Part shown: positions 11,178 through 22,599 of the stretch, one piece after another | How positions within the stretch are numbered: the stretch's first letter is position 1 | Layout of the letters: each line of letters opens with the position of its first letter | Program-made: the position numbers and the translations under genes | The notes under the pieces: generated by a model | The model's input: only the letters and a program-made list of their open reading frames with translations | Database searches by the model: none | Told to the model about the DNA's origin: nothing | Origin: Xiphydria camelus | Lineage: Eukaryota; Arthropoda; Insecta; Hymenoptera; Xiphydriidae | NCBI GenBank assembly: GCA_963678675.1 | Contig: OY783198.1 | Span: forward strand, 16,983,276 to 17,047,275 | Direction: 5' to 3' | Length of the DNA: 64,000 bases

Positions 11178-11243
11178 AACCGGCCTTTACACAATGCAAA
11201 ACTGAGATATCTCAGTCTTGCATTGTATAAAAAGGCCGGTTTT
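11178..11243. repeat. Short perfect-type hairpin
   Basis: 'accggcctt..acacaatgcaa' and its complement flank 'aactgagatatctcagt'. The hairpin directly precedes a tRNA-like segment. Confidence 0.7.
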
Positions 11244-11262
11244 AGTTAGGACCGCTTGAAAA

Positions 11263-11350
11263 GTCGGTGGCGCAATTGGTAGAATGCGAAAGCATTCCCA
11301 GTCTCGAAGCATCTCCTCTAAAGAACGCGTGTTCGAATCCCGGTAGGGTT
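11263..11350 (+). other. tRNA-like sequence with A and B boxes
   Basis: 'GTCGGTGGCGCAATTGGTAG' provides an A-box-like TGGCGCAATTGG. 'GTGTTCGAATCCCGG' (about 11329-11343) provides a B box close to GGTTCGAATCC. Between them lies a GAATGC-GAAA-GCATTC hairpin where a normal anticodon arm would be. The acceptor ends do not pair well, so this is tRNA-derived rather than a working tRNA gene. Related copies occur at 47527-47622 (minus), 53219-53310 and 56744-56835. Confidence 0.65.
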
Positions 11351-11356
11351 TGAAAA

Positions 11357-11535
11357 CACGCGCGGAAGAAGTGAAACTTCGATACCAGTTTCTCTGAATT
11401 TGATTCCGGTGGTATTAGTTTCAATTGGCTCTACGAAGAAGCATTCTAAAAGACTTGTATAGAGCTAATTGAAACTAATACCACCGGAATCAAATTCAGA
11501 GAAACTGGTATCGAAGTTTCACTTCATCCGCGCGT
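11357..11535. repeat. Palindrome of ~80-bp arms beside the tRNA-like segment
   Basis: The left arm starts 'cgcgcggaagaagtgaaact' and the right arm ends with its complement, 'agtttcacttcatccgcgcg'. The centre is around 11440-11455. The arms contain 'aattggctctacgaag' and 'ccaccggaatcaaattcag'. It has no gene. Confidence 0.8.
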
Positions 11536-12270
11536 GGCGGCCACACATTTTATTTTTTTTTAATATAACACACACGCGAAAGAATGTTCAGTGTTCATTG
11601 ACGATAACGAAATTGAAAGTTTATTTTACACGTTGCCTGTCACTGTAATTTTTTGACCGTTCTGTTGCTTTTTTTGCAATAATAATTATAAATTAATACA
11701 CACACACACACGAAAGAATGTACAGTAATGCATGGTGGTTACTCGAGAAAGGTCGCGACTCCGATAGCAGACTACACGAGCTCCGTATAGTCGGCCACTC
11801 GACGCGGTAAAATCCGGAAAACTAAAAATGCGACAAACGAAATACAAACAACTCACAACTAACTCTGTGCCCTATAGTCTGGCTTCTCATATCATCTTAC
11901 GGATACGCCAAAGAAAGGATCCTAAACGCTAGATTTATGGTGAGCCTGAACAGTCCTCTTAGTGGCGATGCGACACTGCGTCGTCTCTTAATATACCTAA
12001 ATAATAGCTTTTTTTCATCGCCCCAAGAAACCCTCTCGAGCAACACAAACCAGACCCCCTCTGCACAGTCTCTAAACAGCGATTGATTTTCGCTTCATTT
12101 ATTCTTCAGTTTCAAGTTAATAACTATAACAGGTGCGATGAAGAGTAGATCTCCTCGGGGTCGTAAATCTGGAAGACACTACTGCGTGACACGACTAGTG
12201 ACCGAAAACGTGGAGAGGAGGATTTAAACCGTATCGATTAGTTGAAATAATTTAACACTGCACTCACAAT
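11536..12270. other. Non-coding stretch
   Basis: It contains short CA-rich runs (about 11569 and 11697-11712) and no supported gene or complete element. Confidence 0.4.
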
Positions 12271-12297
12271 ATTCCCAGATAGAAAAGTGCTACAGGA

Positions 12298-12498
12298 TTA
12301 GTGCAGTGCCACCAATATACCGCCAAAGTTGATGCAGACCTTGTCGAAGCACGTCGTGTCGGTAGAACCTGATATTTCTACCGTGGCATTGTATCGCAAT
12401 TCTGGAGGAACTTTTCTATCTGGGTTACTGGTGATTATATTGGATTCAAAGAGATGCAGTAATTCCGTGATGTAGCCGTGGTTTACAATGAGATACAC
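12298..12498 (-). other. Unassigned open frame, possibly coding
   Basis: A 66-codon minus-strand frame has ordinary protein composition ('VNHGYITELLHLFESN', 'VPPELRYNATVEISGS', 'CFDKVCINFGG'). A possible acceptor (cctcgcag) lies just upstream. However, an inverted pair CCCAGATAGAAAAGT (12271-12285) and ACTTTTCTATCTGGG (about 12411-12425) crosses it, which points to a small MITE instead. I do not recognise the peptide. Confidence 0.25.
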
Positions 12499-12692
12499 TG
12501 CGAGGTTGTTTTAAGGGAAATGTGAGGGACTGCAAACGCATTCGCAACCTACATTCACCAAGACATACCGCCCGCCTCGCCGTGAGGACCGATGTACAGA
12601 TTAGATCTAGATTAATGCGTTACTTAGGTTGCGATAATAGTGATCGGTAAGAGAAATGACGTAGAAGTCCCCTTTGCGACGGGGAATGCATA

Positions 12693-12740
12693 TTTTGCGA
12701 GGCTGGCTCGCGCGGCGGCCTCGCGATCCAGCCTCGCAAA
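12693..12740. repeat. GC-rich hairpin
   Basis: 'tttgcgaggctgg' and 'ccagcctcgcaaa' form arms around a GC-rich centre. The flanks (12640-13040) hold no recognised gene; 13040-13165 is the GTG-rich right terminus of the CCCGATAGC element. Confidence 0.6.
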
Positions 12741-13437
12741 GTCGACACATGGCTTTAGTCAACAGTTAGTAGACAGTGGCTCGGTCGTGAGCGGTGGAAT
12801 GGGGAAGGGTGGAGAGCGGTAGGATGGGGCTGAGTCGAGAGTGATGTAATGGGACAGGGTCGCTGTATGAGTGAGGTACGTACAGTAGCGCTGGAGTGTG
12901 TGGGTTTCGTTACGGTTTTTCGTTGCATCGAGCGCGCTTTTAGTACCCTCAGCAAAGGAGTTTCACTTCAACGAACCGACACCAGCAGGTCAGCACAGGC
13001 GTGCGTGCCCCCTTTTTGCAAAATCCTACTTTAACCACCGTGCTTACACTGCGTGACTTCAGTGTGGCTTCACGGTGAACATCCACCTGGGCACCCCAGT
13101 GGATGCACTCGAATGCACCGCGTGAAAGCAGTGTGCAGTCACGGTGGCGCCACTTTGCTATCGGGGTACTGAAGTGTCTTACAGACCCATCTATGATGCA
13201 TTGCCCTACTTACCGCATGAAAATCGCGACGGTTGCTATTATCACTACTTCATAAATTCGGTTAATATCATTTTCTGTAATTGTGGTCAATGTTACATCC
13301 CCGGTCAAAGTTAGGTCACCTTACGGTAATGAAAATGCTCCCTATAATTTTCTGAATTCAAGGAGAAAGAAAAAATATTTTTAAAGTAATTAGGAAAGGT
13401 GATGCAGGCATTTAAAGTCATACATATATATATTCTC

Positions 13438-13600
13438 TCACATACATTTGATGGCGTATGCATGTGGTCACATTTGTGTACGCATTTCTAATCATCGCCA
13501 AACAGTCGACGATGAAATCCGGAATATATCTCACACATTTGATGGCGCGTGTGTGTATTTGATCACATCTGGGTACACATTGCCGGTCATGGCCGAACTT
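13438..13600. repeat. Two tandem copies of a ~97-bp unit
   Basis: 'cacatttgatggcgt..gtg', followed by 'gtcaca/gatcacat..gtgtac/gggtac', occurs at about 13441 and 13537. The units are diverged and then grade into plain sequence. Confidence 0.55.
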
Positions 13601-14590
13601 CGCCGAAGATAGCCGGAATAGGCCGAGAAATAAAATTCTCAACTTTTAGGCGCGAGGGGCGTGGCTTCGCGTTGCTAAGGATGAATCTCTGTTAATATAT
13701 AACTTATAAAATTTATTCTGGTCTCTATCAATAGAGAATAATCAATTTATATGGTGTAACTAAGCATTATTGAGAAAATTCGATGTAAAAATTGAGGGGT
13801 TGAGGGGGCAGACATTTGTGGTGTAAAGAGACACGGGTGCGCCCGCTTTATGAACGGAAAACACTTAAACGAACATGCCGCGAGAAACTACCGTGTCTCT
13901 TGATATTTCAAATTAATATCGGATATCATTCATGAGATAAATAATTGCGAATGTCAACAAAATATTTCTTGTTAGTTGTTGATAAAATATATAATCTTAC
14001 AAATTTTGAAGAATACAGATTCTTGGTTGAAGGAAATGTATTATTTATTCAAGAACATCTTCGTTGAGATAAAATATTCTTTCTGCGCGAAAAAGACAAT
14101 TACTCCAGTCTTATCAAATATTTTCTTGCACGAAAAAAATCATGGTTTGATCCTGAAATTATACCATATTTTTAATCAAAGAAAACATTTCTTGATGCCA
14201 GCAATTATTTCTCTCAGTGAATGAAAATAATTTCTACTTCTATAAAAACGAAATATAATAAAAATTATAGAAAATAAAAATTAATCTCCCAGCAGCCCAA
14301 AAACGTCTGTCAAAACCCGATGCAAAATCCCGGAGGAATTTTAGAATCAAATTTTACTTCGAATCGAAAATGTCGAAGCATTTCATTTCGATTCGCAACG
14401 AGAATGAATTCAAGCTTCGCTTACAATTAGACTGTAGCTAATACAAAATTCCGCTATTAAGTATATTTCATTCTTTTTTATTTAATAAAATATCACGCAT
14501 TTGAAAACAATGAAGCCATAACCACCCCCTCCAGGATAACCCCTAAACATAATACGATACCCCTCACTCTTTTGCGATAGTTACCTACAG
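13601..14590. other. AT-rich stretch without recognised features
   Basis: Short open frames here are AT-rich and have no motif I recognise. No repeats were paired. Confidence 0.4.
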
Positions 14591-14594
14591 TATA

Positions 14595-15508
14595 CAGGGT
14601 CTTCACAAAGTCCCGGTACGGCTGATTATCTCAGCGGGAAATCATTTTAGAGAAAAATGTTTAATACAAAACTTTTATGATCTTTCCCTGGCTACCCAAT
14701 GGTCATATTGGATTTGACCTTGATCATGATTTTCAAGGTCATATCAAGGTCAAATTGATCTTTTTAAATGCGAACCCCTATTTTTGACACCGGAAATGAA
14801 AAGTGCGGGAAATTTCACATCCCAGTATGTCTTTAACCATTTTTTTCATGTGAACTTTATGGTCAGAGGAGCACAGTGGGAAATTTCCTTGAATTGGAAG
14901 GACAAAATTCTTAATGGCTTATTCAACTTAAACCAAATTCGGTATAGAGGTTTTTTGGGTCGCTGATCACGAATCTGGAGTCAAGTTTCAAAAATTCAAG
15001 ATGGCGGATCCAATATGGCAGACGAGATTTTCGAAAATTGACGGATTCGCGCCAAATCTGTCAATTTTCGAAAATATCGTCCGCCATATTGGATCCGCCA
15101 TCAAGAATTTTTGAAATCTGACTTCAGATCCGTGATCAGCGACCCAAAAAACCCCCTATACCGAATCTGGTTTAAGTTGAATAAGCCATTAAGAATGTTG
15201 TCCTTCTAATTCAAGGAAATTCCCCACTGTGCTCCGCTGACCATGAAGGTCACATGAAAAAAATGGTCATAGACATATTTGAATGTGAAATTTCCCGCTC
15301 TTTTAATTTCCGGTATCAAAAATAGGGGTTCGCATTTAAAAAGATTAATTTGACATTGATATGACCTTGAAAGTCATAGTCAAGGTCAAATCCAATATGA
15401 CCATTGGGTAGCCAGAGAAAAATCCTAAAAGTTTTGCATTAAATATTTCTCTCTAAAACGATTTCCCGCTGAGATAATCAGCCGTACCGGGACTTTTTGA
15501 AGGCCCTG
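14595..15508. mobile_element. Palindromic MITE, CAGGGTCTTCACAAAG ends, TA duplication
   Basis: TA at 14593-14594 and 15509-15510 flanks a 914-bp near-complete palindrome. The arms begin CAGGGTCTTCACAAAGTCCC and include 'ggtcatattggatttgacct' and 'ccatattggatccgccat'. The arms meet near 15050. It has no transposase. A truncated relative starts at 40077. It is probably a Tc1/mariner-group non-autonomous element. Confidence 0.9.
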
Positions 15509-15542
15509 TATATACCCGAACCTCTAAAATGCTAAATCTATA

Positions 15543-16354
15543 CCGCATGTCCTATGGCCAACCGCGCAGGTGAGCTGCGACCTGAATTCTTGACTTCGGC
15601 AGTATTTATGGTACAGTTAGAGTGGGCTTCAGACGAGTGCGCTGCATAAGAACGAAAAGTGTCGACTGCTCTTCTAATAGCTGTCAATTCGGGAGATCGA
15701 AGCGTTTCGTGTAACCTCAAAATCGTAAAGTTTTGAATTAGTAGTGAATAATTTGTAGAAAAGTGATGAGAATCATAAATAATCTTCCGAATTGGCACCT
15801 TAGGTATCGCTCACGCCACTTCGTAAAACTATTTCCTAGACTCGCGCGGTGCTAGCGCGGAAATAATTTCTGAAACAAATAGGCACATGAGGCGTGTAAT
15901 TCGATTGGACATCGAAAAAACCCGAATGATTGTTAACTCTCACTTCTGAACATTACTTACCATTTATTCAAAGATTCACGATTTCGAGCTTAGACTTCGA
16001 TCTCCCGAATTGATAGCCATCGGGAGATCAGACGTTTCACACTTTTCGTAAAAACGCAGCGTAAGAGCGAAAAGCGTCGTCTGATTTCCCGATGGCTGTC
16101 ACAATTCGGAAGATTATTTATGATTATTTCTCATCACTTCTACAAATTATTCACTACTAATTCAAAACTTTATGATTTTGAGGTTACACGAAACGCTTCG
16201 ATCTCCCGAATTGACAGCTATTAGAAGAGCAGTCGACACTTTTCGTTCTTATGCAGCGCACTCGTCTGAAGCCCACTCTAACTGTACATAAATACTGCCG
16301 AAGTCAAGAATTCAGGTCGCAGCTCACCTGCGCGGTTGGCCATAGGACATGCGG
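15543..16354. mobile_element. Foldback element, CCGCATGTCC ends, TA duplication
   Basis: This second copy of the element at 7113-7923 is almost the same length, with a few substitutions and small indels. It is flanked by TA at 15541-15542 and 16355-16356. It lies 30 bp from the end of the preceding MITE. Confidence 0.92.
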
Positions 16355-16673
16355 TAGAAATCCGTTTACACGAGCCTACACACTATAGCCTTTATTTCCC
16401 CTCCATTCCCTTTTTTCTTCGCCCGTATAAATCGATCTCGCCGCGCAGAGGAGAAAAACTCCGCTTTGTTTTACGAACACCACTTTATGTAACACAACGC
16501 GACAGCGATCGCTCCGTCCCCTCGTCCTTGTCACGGGGAAAGGATGAAAATGTCAAAACCTTCTTGACAAGGGTACTCCATTATCGTTATAACCCTCTGC
16601 TGCATCGCCACCCGCCGTGAGCTACCCACTATAGGTATAGATCGCGCAACGACGAAATTGCCCTTGCAGTCGG

Positions 16674-17039
16674 ATTATACAAGGTTATTCACTGGACCGG
16701 CAATATAGCAAATATAACGTATACGATTTGTAGAGCTATAGATGATAAGCGTCATTGTGGATTGATTGTGATAGGTAGGAGAGGTTAAGCAGGATCGGCA
16801 ACTGTAATGATGAAACTTTTAAACTGAGGTAGGTACGCCTGATTCTCACCAGATTTTACTCTGTTTGAATCAAGAGTACCTACCTCAGTTTAAGAGTTCC
16901 ATCACTACAGTTGCCGATCCTGTTTAACCTCTCCTACCCACCACGTCCAATCAACTGTGATGCTCATCATCTACCTATAGTTCCACAAATCGTAGACGTT
17001 ATATTTACTATGTCACAGGTCCGGTGAATAACCCTGCAT
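16674..17039. mobile_element. Foldback of ~170-bp arms
   Basis: The arms start 'atacaaggttattcactgga' and end with the matching 'ccggtgaataaccctgcatg'. The centre is near 16855. The arms are diverged, with several mismatches, so it is an old copy. No target duplication could be fixed. Confidence 0.75.
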
Positions 17040-18377
17040 GTATATTATATCTACGCGACTAGTTGCCGTGTACACGGAAAGAAAAAATCAAGAAATTTCC
17101 TAGGGAAAATTCAAGAAAAATTACTGTGCTGTCCCTGAATCGTGGTGCAAACGTCCAGACCAAGAAAAAGTCTGGTGCGCATAAATATTTATTAGTGATG
17201 AGCACCTGAAAAATTCTGGTACTGGCACGGTAAAATTTTTGTGAAGAAAAAAGACTAGTGCGCATGCGTTGTTCTTACTAACAAGGAGAGGCTGCTAAGA
17301 GACATCTTAGAAGTAGAAACAGGAAAAAAAAGAGAGGTATAGGTAGGCCGCGGTTAAACTACATTTCGCAAATCGATAAGGATGTCCCAGGTAGAAATCT
17401 GTCCAGGTTGTGCAAGGTTGAACCTTGTTACAAGGTACGTTTTGCAAGGTTACGCTGCAAGGTTAAAACAGGGTTGCTGCAAGCCTGTCTGTTCCTTGCA
17501 TAGCCGAAACTGACCACTGCCCTGTACCGTTAGCCTGTTTCAAGCTTGCAATAACAGAGAGATACCAGGTTCGCGCCACAAGGCGAAAACAAGGCGAAAA
17601 CAAGGTTGTGCCGGCAGTTTAGCGAATCAGTGCCGCCTCTAGATGTTGAGACGTCTTCATGCTTAGCGCCCTTTTCTAGTGTCGGCGCCCCATGGCTAGT
17701 GCGCCTTCGTGCGTGGCACGAAATGGCCCCTCGTTAGACACGGCCCTGCGCTTAGCGAATAGATATCATAAAAATCCGCGGCGTGGCGTGCGCATCGCCT
17801 CAGCTGTCAGAGCCCTTAGATTGAGGTTAGCATCAGTGGCGATCAGTTTGGTTCACGCGTGTTTTTTTTTGTTTAAGAAGCCGTCAGTGTTTAATGTTAA
17901 CGCGTGCAAGCGTTTCTTTAGTGCACGTTGAGTGTAAACGTTTTTTTAGTGCATGTTGAGTGTAAACGTGGGTTATTCGTGTCCAGCCTTACTTTCTTAA
18001 ATACGTTCCAAAAAATGTCAAAAGGATTCCTCTAGAAAAAAATACTAACGCAGCAAACAGTATCGAATTATTTAAATAACGATATAATTAACCATAACGA
18101 TTGTGTGTACTGCATCACGCAAATGGTTAAAAATCGCGTGGACACGAATGACCAACGTTTACACGGAATGGATTAAAACATTCGGGGCAAGATCTTTGGA
18201 ATAAGGACCTATGAGCAGAAAATAAGTATTATCCAGTTTCCTGCATAGAAGGGTAAGTATTAATAGCTAATTTCATGAAATTATTTGCAAGAGGCAGATA
18301 GATGAATAAGTTTCTTTATTATCTCATATGCTTGTCTTTCATAGAGTTGCAGATCCAGCGTTATCGATGCAGCCAGG

Positions 18378-18661
18378 ATGGAAAAATTGCCCGGAGGAGG
18401 TACGCGAGGTTCAGGAAGGCCAGAGATTCCATCGACTCGGAGGCAAAGTAACATGGAAAGGGGACCGCAGGCATTGGTCAGTGCGGCAACTCAGCTATCG
18501 AGTAAGTAACGTCACTGAGGTTAACAGTAGGCAGCGAAAAAAAAATTAATATCTTATAAGGAGTATTATATCGAATTCGTATTTCAGATCAGAAGAAGGA
18601 GCATAAGATCCGGTGCTCTACAGGCTACGTCGTAGGACCATGCAGAGCAATCCAGTCGTGA
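18378..18661 (+). CDS. Hypothetical two-coding-exon small ORF inside the nested element
   Basis: ATG at 18378 opens a frame that reaches a GTAAGT donor at 18502. Splicing to an acceptor 'tcgtatttcag' (exon from 18588) keeps the frame, giving 65 codons to a TGA at 18659-18661. The first part is basic and Pro/Gly-rich ('GGGTRGSGRPEIPSTRRQSN'); the second has 'CSTGYVVGPC'. Upstream, a donor 'gggtaagtatt' near 18251 and an acceptor 'tgtctttcatag' at 18344 suggest a 5' untranslated exon, and AATAAA lies at 19958. I do not recognise the peptide. The splice signals are seen; expression and translation are inference. Confidence 0.35.
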
Positions 18662-18894
18662 CTGAAGATTTGGCTACACATCTCCCGAAGATTCCTCGAC
18701 AGCGATATCTGGTTCCATTTGAGAGGAATGTGCATGTTTTCTCCAGTGTCATTAACCAATTTAGTCTGAAACCTCATAGATTACTACATAATCGAAATTG
18801 AATAAGTCATCCGTCAAATTGACAGGGTTCCCTAATTTAGTGTAAAATCTCATAGATTCTTAAGATAATATTACTTCTGTTGCCTGTAGTTTAA

Positions 18895-19790
18895 TATATA
18901 TATTTAACTTAACTTTTATTAAGTAATAATCAGGCCAAAAACCAACAAAAATCACTACACGTCTGACATTTCGGTTCCTTTTCGAACCCTCTCCGGAGAC
19001 ACAATGAAGGATTCGTTCGAAGAAGAACCGAAACGTCAGACATGCAGTGATTTTTGTTGTTTTTTGGCCTCATTATTACCTAATAAAAGTTAAGTTAAAT
19101 TTATATTAAACTACAGGCAACAGAAGTAATATTATCTTAAGAATCTATGAGATTTTAGACTAAATTGGTGGAATACTTTTCCGTACATTATATTTCGCTG
19201 TACAAGAAAGGTATAGGTATTCAATTTCGATTGTTTAATAATATATGAGGTTAATTTAACTTAACTTTTATTGGGTAATAATCAGGCCAAAAAAGCAACA
19301 AAAATTACTACACGTCTGACGCTTCGATTCCTCTCCGAACCCTCTCCGAAGACCCAATGAAGGATTCATTCTAAAAAAGAACCGAAACGTCAGACGTGCA
19401 GTGATTTTTCTTGTTTTTTGGCCTGATTATTACCTAATAAAAGTTAAGTTAAATTAATATTAAACTACAGGCGACAGAAGTAATATTATCAGAATCTATG
19501 AGATTTTAGACTAAATTGTTAGAATACTTTTCCGTACATTATATTTCGCTGTACAAGAGAGGTATAGGTATTCAATTTAGATTGTTGTAACTTTTATTGG
19601 GTAACAATCAGGCCAAAAAAGCAACAAAAATTACTACACGTCTGACGCTTCGATTCCTCTCCGAACCCTCTTCGGAGACGAAATGAAGGATTCGTTCGAA
19701 GAGGAACCCAAACGTCAGACGAGCAGTGATTTTTGTTGTTTTTGGCCTGATTATTACCTAATAAAAGTTAAGTTAAATGAATCTCATATA
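18895..19790. repeat. Three tandem palindromic units containing GAAACGTCAGAC
   Basis: Each unit (about 18925-19085, 19275-19430 and 19605-19760) runs from 'aatcaggccaaaa' through 'cgtctgac.tttcgg' to 'ccgaaacgtcagac' and 'ttggcctgattatt', forming an imperfect hairpin. The core GAAACGTC is intact in the first two and changed in the third. Spacers repeat 'taataaaagttaagttaaat' and 'attatatttcgctgtacaag'. The arrangement resembles the ribozyme-bearing terminal repeats of Penelope-type retroelements. Confidence 0.6.
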
Positions 19791-20892
19791 TTATTAAACA
19801 ATCGAAATTGAATAAGTCACCCGTCAAATTGACGGGGTTCCGTAAACCTAGTGATAGTAAAGTAGGAATAATAAAATTTTACTCGTCTTAGTATTATACA
19901 TTATTTTTCTAAATTTGTAATGCTATCGCTATATATTGTAACCCAATTTTAATTATCAATAAAATATAAAAATTTAATTCTAACCTCAAATGTTCTTCAT
20001 TACCGACTCATTACCGACAACGCAACCTTGTCCCAAGCGCCATAGTCTACCTTGAAACAAGCTTGCATAGCATACTGTCACAACATTGAAACGCGTAACG
20101 GATTTGCCTTGCATCAGCCTTGTTTTGCAACCTTGCCGCAAGGTTCTACCTTGCCGGCCAACCTTGTAACAAGCTTATTTCGGGGTACGATTTCTACCTG
20201 GGGTAGGTTGTTGAAAATACAGGGAAATGAAAAGACTAGCGGGGCTGCCTTGGGGTAGCGTGCTGTTAGCGACTGTCTCGCTAAAAGTCTGGAAGCGAAC
20301 TGCCTCTCGTACGGCTTCTTGCCTCAGACGTACCCTCGGCAAAGGGTAGGTATCAAGGTTAGATACCTACTCTTTACTCTCGAGTCAGGGCCGCTTCTAG
20401 ATGATGAGACGCCTTCGTGCTTAGCGCCCTTTTCTAGAGAAGGTATGAGGCCTTTTGGCGCCCCATAGCTAGTGCGCCTTCGTGCGTGGCATGAAATGGC
20501 CCCTCGTTAGACGCGGCCCTGTCTCGCGTAGCGGGGCAAATGAATAGGCCCAAATGGCCACTCGGCAACAATCGTCAATGATTTTCTGCGACAGTACCGG
20601 AAAAATTCCTGTGTAGCACCCGAAAATTTCTTGATTTTCTTATAATATTTAACAGAAAATCAAGAAAAAGTATTTCGCAGCACGAGAAAATTTCTAAGTC
20701 ACGTAAATTGTACTGTGCTGTTCAAGAATTTTCGTTCTGCAGTGCAGTAAAAATTTTAGCATATGTACAGTAATTATTCGAGTGTAACTTAATTTTTCTT
20801 TCATTCATCAAAAAAAATCCCAGAAAGTACCGCTTGCACCACGATTACAGTGTCAAGCACAGTAATTTTTCCTGATTTTTTCTTTCCGTGTA

Positions 20893-22246
20893 GAATTCCC
20901 ATTATTCCGTTTTCGATATTATGCACTGTGTATGAACGATTACGTCGCTTAATTGCTGAACACGATCGAAGCTGCATGCCTGCCGAACGACGTAATTTAT
21001 GTGGGTAATTTCATCATGCTTGATTACCTAATCGTGCCGTGCTATACATTCCCTCTGAAGTTCATAATTAAATTACAGCTGGATATACGGATACCGTTTA
21101 GGAGGATTCAAACGGTAATTCATCTAGTAGATGAAATTCCTGATTTCCTATACGGGATTTTCCATTTAGCATAAGCGTAGCAAATGCCATGTACCTATAT
21201 AACAATAACTAAATGTAAAATAATTAGAAAGTATAACTGGTACAGCTGAAAAATCCTATTCTACGTTTCATACTTTTCTTCCAGTGCATGATACCATATA
21301 AGAATCATGAATCATAATTTACAATGATAACAATAATTATATTGCACTCACTTCATTGATACTTTAGAGTATAGACACGAAGGCTTTGCAGGATATATCA
21401 CGTGCCCACTCGAAGAAGGATAAAATGAGTATGCCTATTTCAGAAGGGACTAAAGTTTTAAACTATTTTCCGCTTTTTCTTCCTTTTCCACCACTCGATA
21501 TAGTGATTGGAGTTTCAAACTCCGACGTAAAAGGTTGTAAAAGAAACAATTGTGTCATTGACGAATCGTAAGTATAGGTAGGTAGGTATATCTGATTTCA
21601 AACTTACTCGACAGAAAAGAAACTTGGATCACTATTATCTTGATATGTATGTACTTTCACCCCATATATATCAATATTGAACTCTATTGCAAATAATAAT
21701 GTAACTTTTAACCTTCCAGAATGTATTATGCGAACATGGATCAAAAATTCATAAGCAGTGATTCAAGTTTTCATCTTAACGAATGAGTTTGAAATTATAT
21801 GATACAAATAAACTATTAAATAATTTTATTTTGAAAAATGTAAATAATGTTTTGAACGTTTCTTTGCGTTCAAGTAAATAACAACGCTAGCTAATTTATA
21901 TTACGAAGTTTTAATGAAGATTCATCATACGTCAGGTAAATACATACTACGGAAAGTTAACAAACCGACTTTCATTTTTAAAATAATTCTTCTTTGATTC
22001 AATATACTGAAAATAAGAAGAACAAATTCTTTGAATGAAAAGAATCGATTATCTATTTAACTTTAACCGAAAAACTTCACGATCTTAAATTTAGAATGCA
22101 TTCAACTCAATAAATATCGCATTGAATGTTCGGCAGTTTTTTTAGTGCATTGCAAATCCTTCAAGAATGTCCATCCTTCGTCAGATTTCATTGATGTTTT
22201 TCTGTTGTCCAATGCACAACAGTACTTTGATATTATAAAAACTAGA
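20893..22246. other. AT-rich stretch, probably intronic
   Basis: No repeats could be paired. Two open frames (20953-21174 and 21386-21571) have no motif I recognise. Confidence 0.4.
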
Positions 22247-22248
22247 TA

Positions 22249-22484
22249 CACAGAAAGACTGGTATAAATAAATTGTACTGTATTTGTGCAGTAAAAGATG
22301 TACACATGAGAGTGCTGTACAGTTATATTTCTTTTGAAAACATAAAATCGTAATGGTTTGCATTACAATTTACTAGTTTCTAACAAAAAATTATTCTTCG
22401 GCACAGTTGAAATACCCGAAACCACTTATGTGTACCTCTTTTACTGTAAATACAGTAAAATTTATTGGTATCAGTCTTTCCGTG
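22249..22484. mobile_element. MITE, CACAGAAAGACTG/CAGTCTTTCCGTG ends, TA duplication
   Basis: TA at 22247-22248 and 22485-22486 flanks a 236-bp element. Its inverted ends match the CACGGAAAG group of 17073-20890. It has no coding capacity. Confidence 0.82.
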
Positions 22485-22599
22485 TATTATCGTCAGCATA
22501 TATTATCAATTAGAATTGTGTACGTAATCAACGATAGGTGCTATTACTTTACGTTGGCATAACTTTTCAAGTATTTTTTTCGTCTCTGTTTTCTTCCAG

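Larger units (their letters stand above)
1698..13165. mobile_element. Possible composite element with CCCGATAGCAAAG ends and GTAC flanks
   Basis: The left end CCCGATAGCAAAG (1698-1710) and the right end CTTTGCTATCGGG (13153-13165) are perfect inverted copies. Each is flanked outside by GTAC (1694-1697 and 13166-13169). Subterminal sequences on both sides are rich in GTG/CAC words such as 'tggc...cacgc.gtg', as in the related elements at 46.9-57.1 kb. If both ends belong together, the element has grown to 11.5 kb by nested insertions: the GCGAAGC foldback, the giant foldback, and a tRNA-like segment. A further CCCCGATAGC copy at 2967 could mean two partial elements instead. The pairing is inference; the ends are seen directly. 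Confidence 0.45.
17386..20203. mobile_element. Nested element with CCCAGGTAGAAATC ends
   Basis: CCCAGGTAGAAATC at 17386 and GATTTCTACCTGGG ending at 20202-20203 are inverted. The subterminal parts on both sides are rich in 'caaggtt'/'aaccttg' words (17410-17620 and 20020-20175). It contains a possible three-exon transcription unit and three copies of a palindromic repeat. Similar CCCAGGTAG or CCCAAGTAGC ends bound the elements at 42924-43908 and 44827-45331. Confidence 0.7.
17073..20890. mobile_element. TA-flanked DNA element with CACGGAAAGAAAAAATCA ends
   Basis: TA at 17071-17072 and 20891-20892 flanks CACGGAAAG...CTTTCCGTG. Subterminal sequences on both sides repeat 'caagaaatttc' and 'acagtaatttttc'-type words and a 'gcaccac/gtggtgc' motif. 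No transposase was seen. A second element (17386-20203) sits inside. A direct repeat of about 125 bp ('cttagcgcccttttctag', 'aaatggcccctcgttaga') lies at 17627-17752 and 20391-20522. Confidence 0.75.

Noticed and set aside
16826..16890. let-7-like 'TGAGGTAG' in a hairpin arm (also near 41815)
   Set aside because: Only the first 8 bases agree with let-7. The hairpin is part of a 366-bp foldback and not a microRNA precursor.
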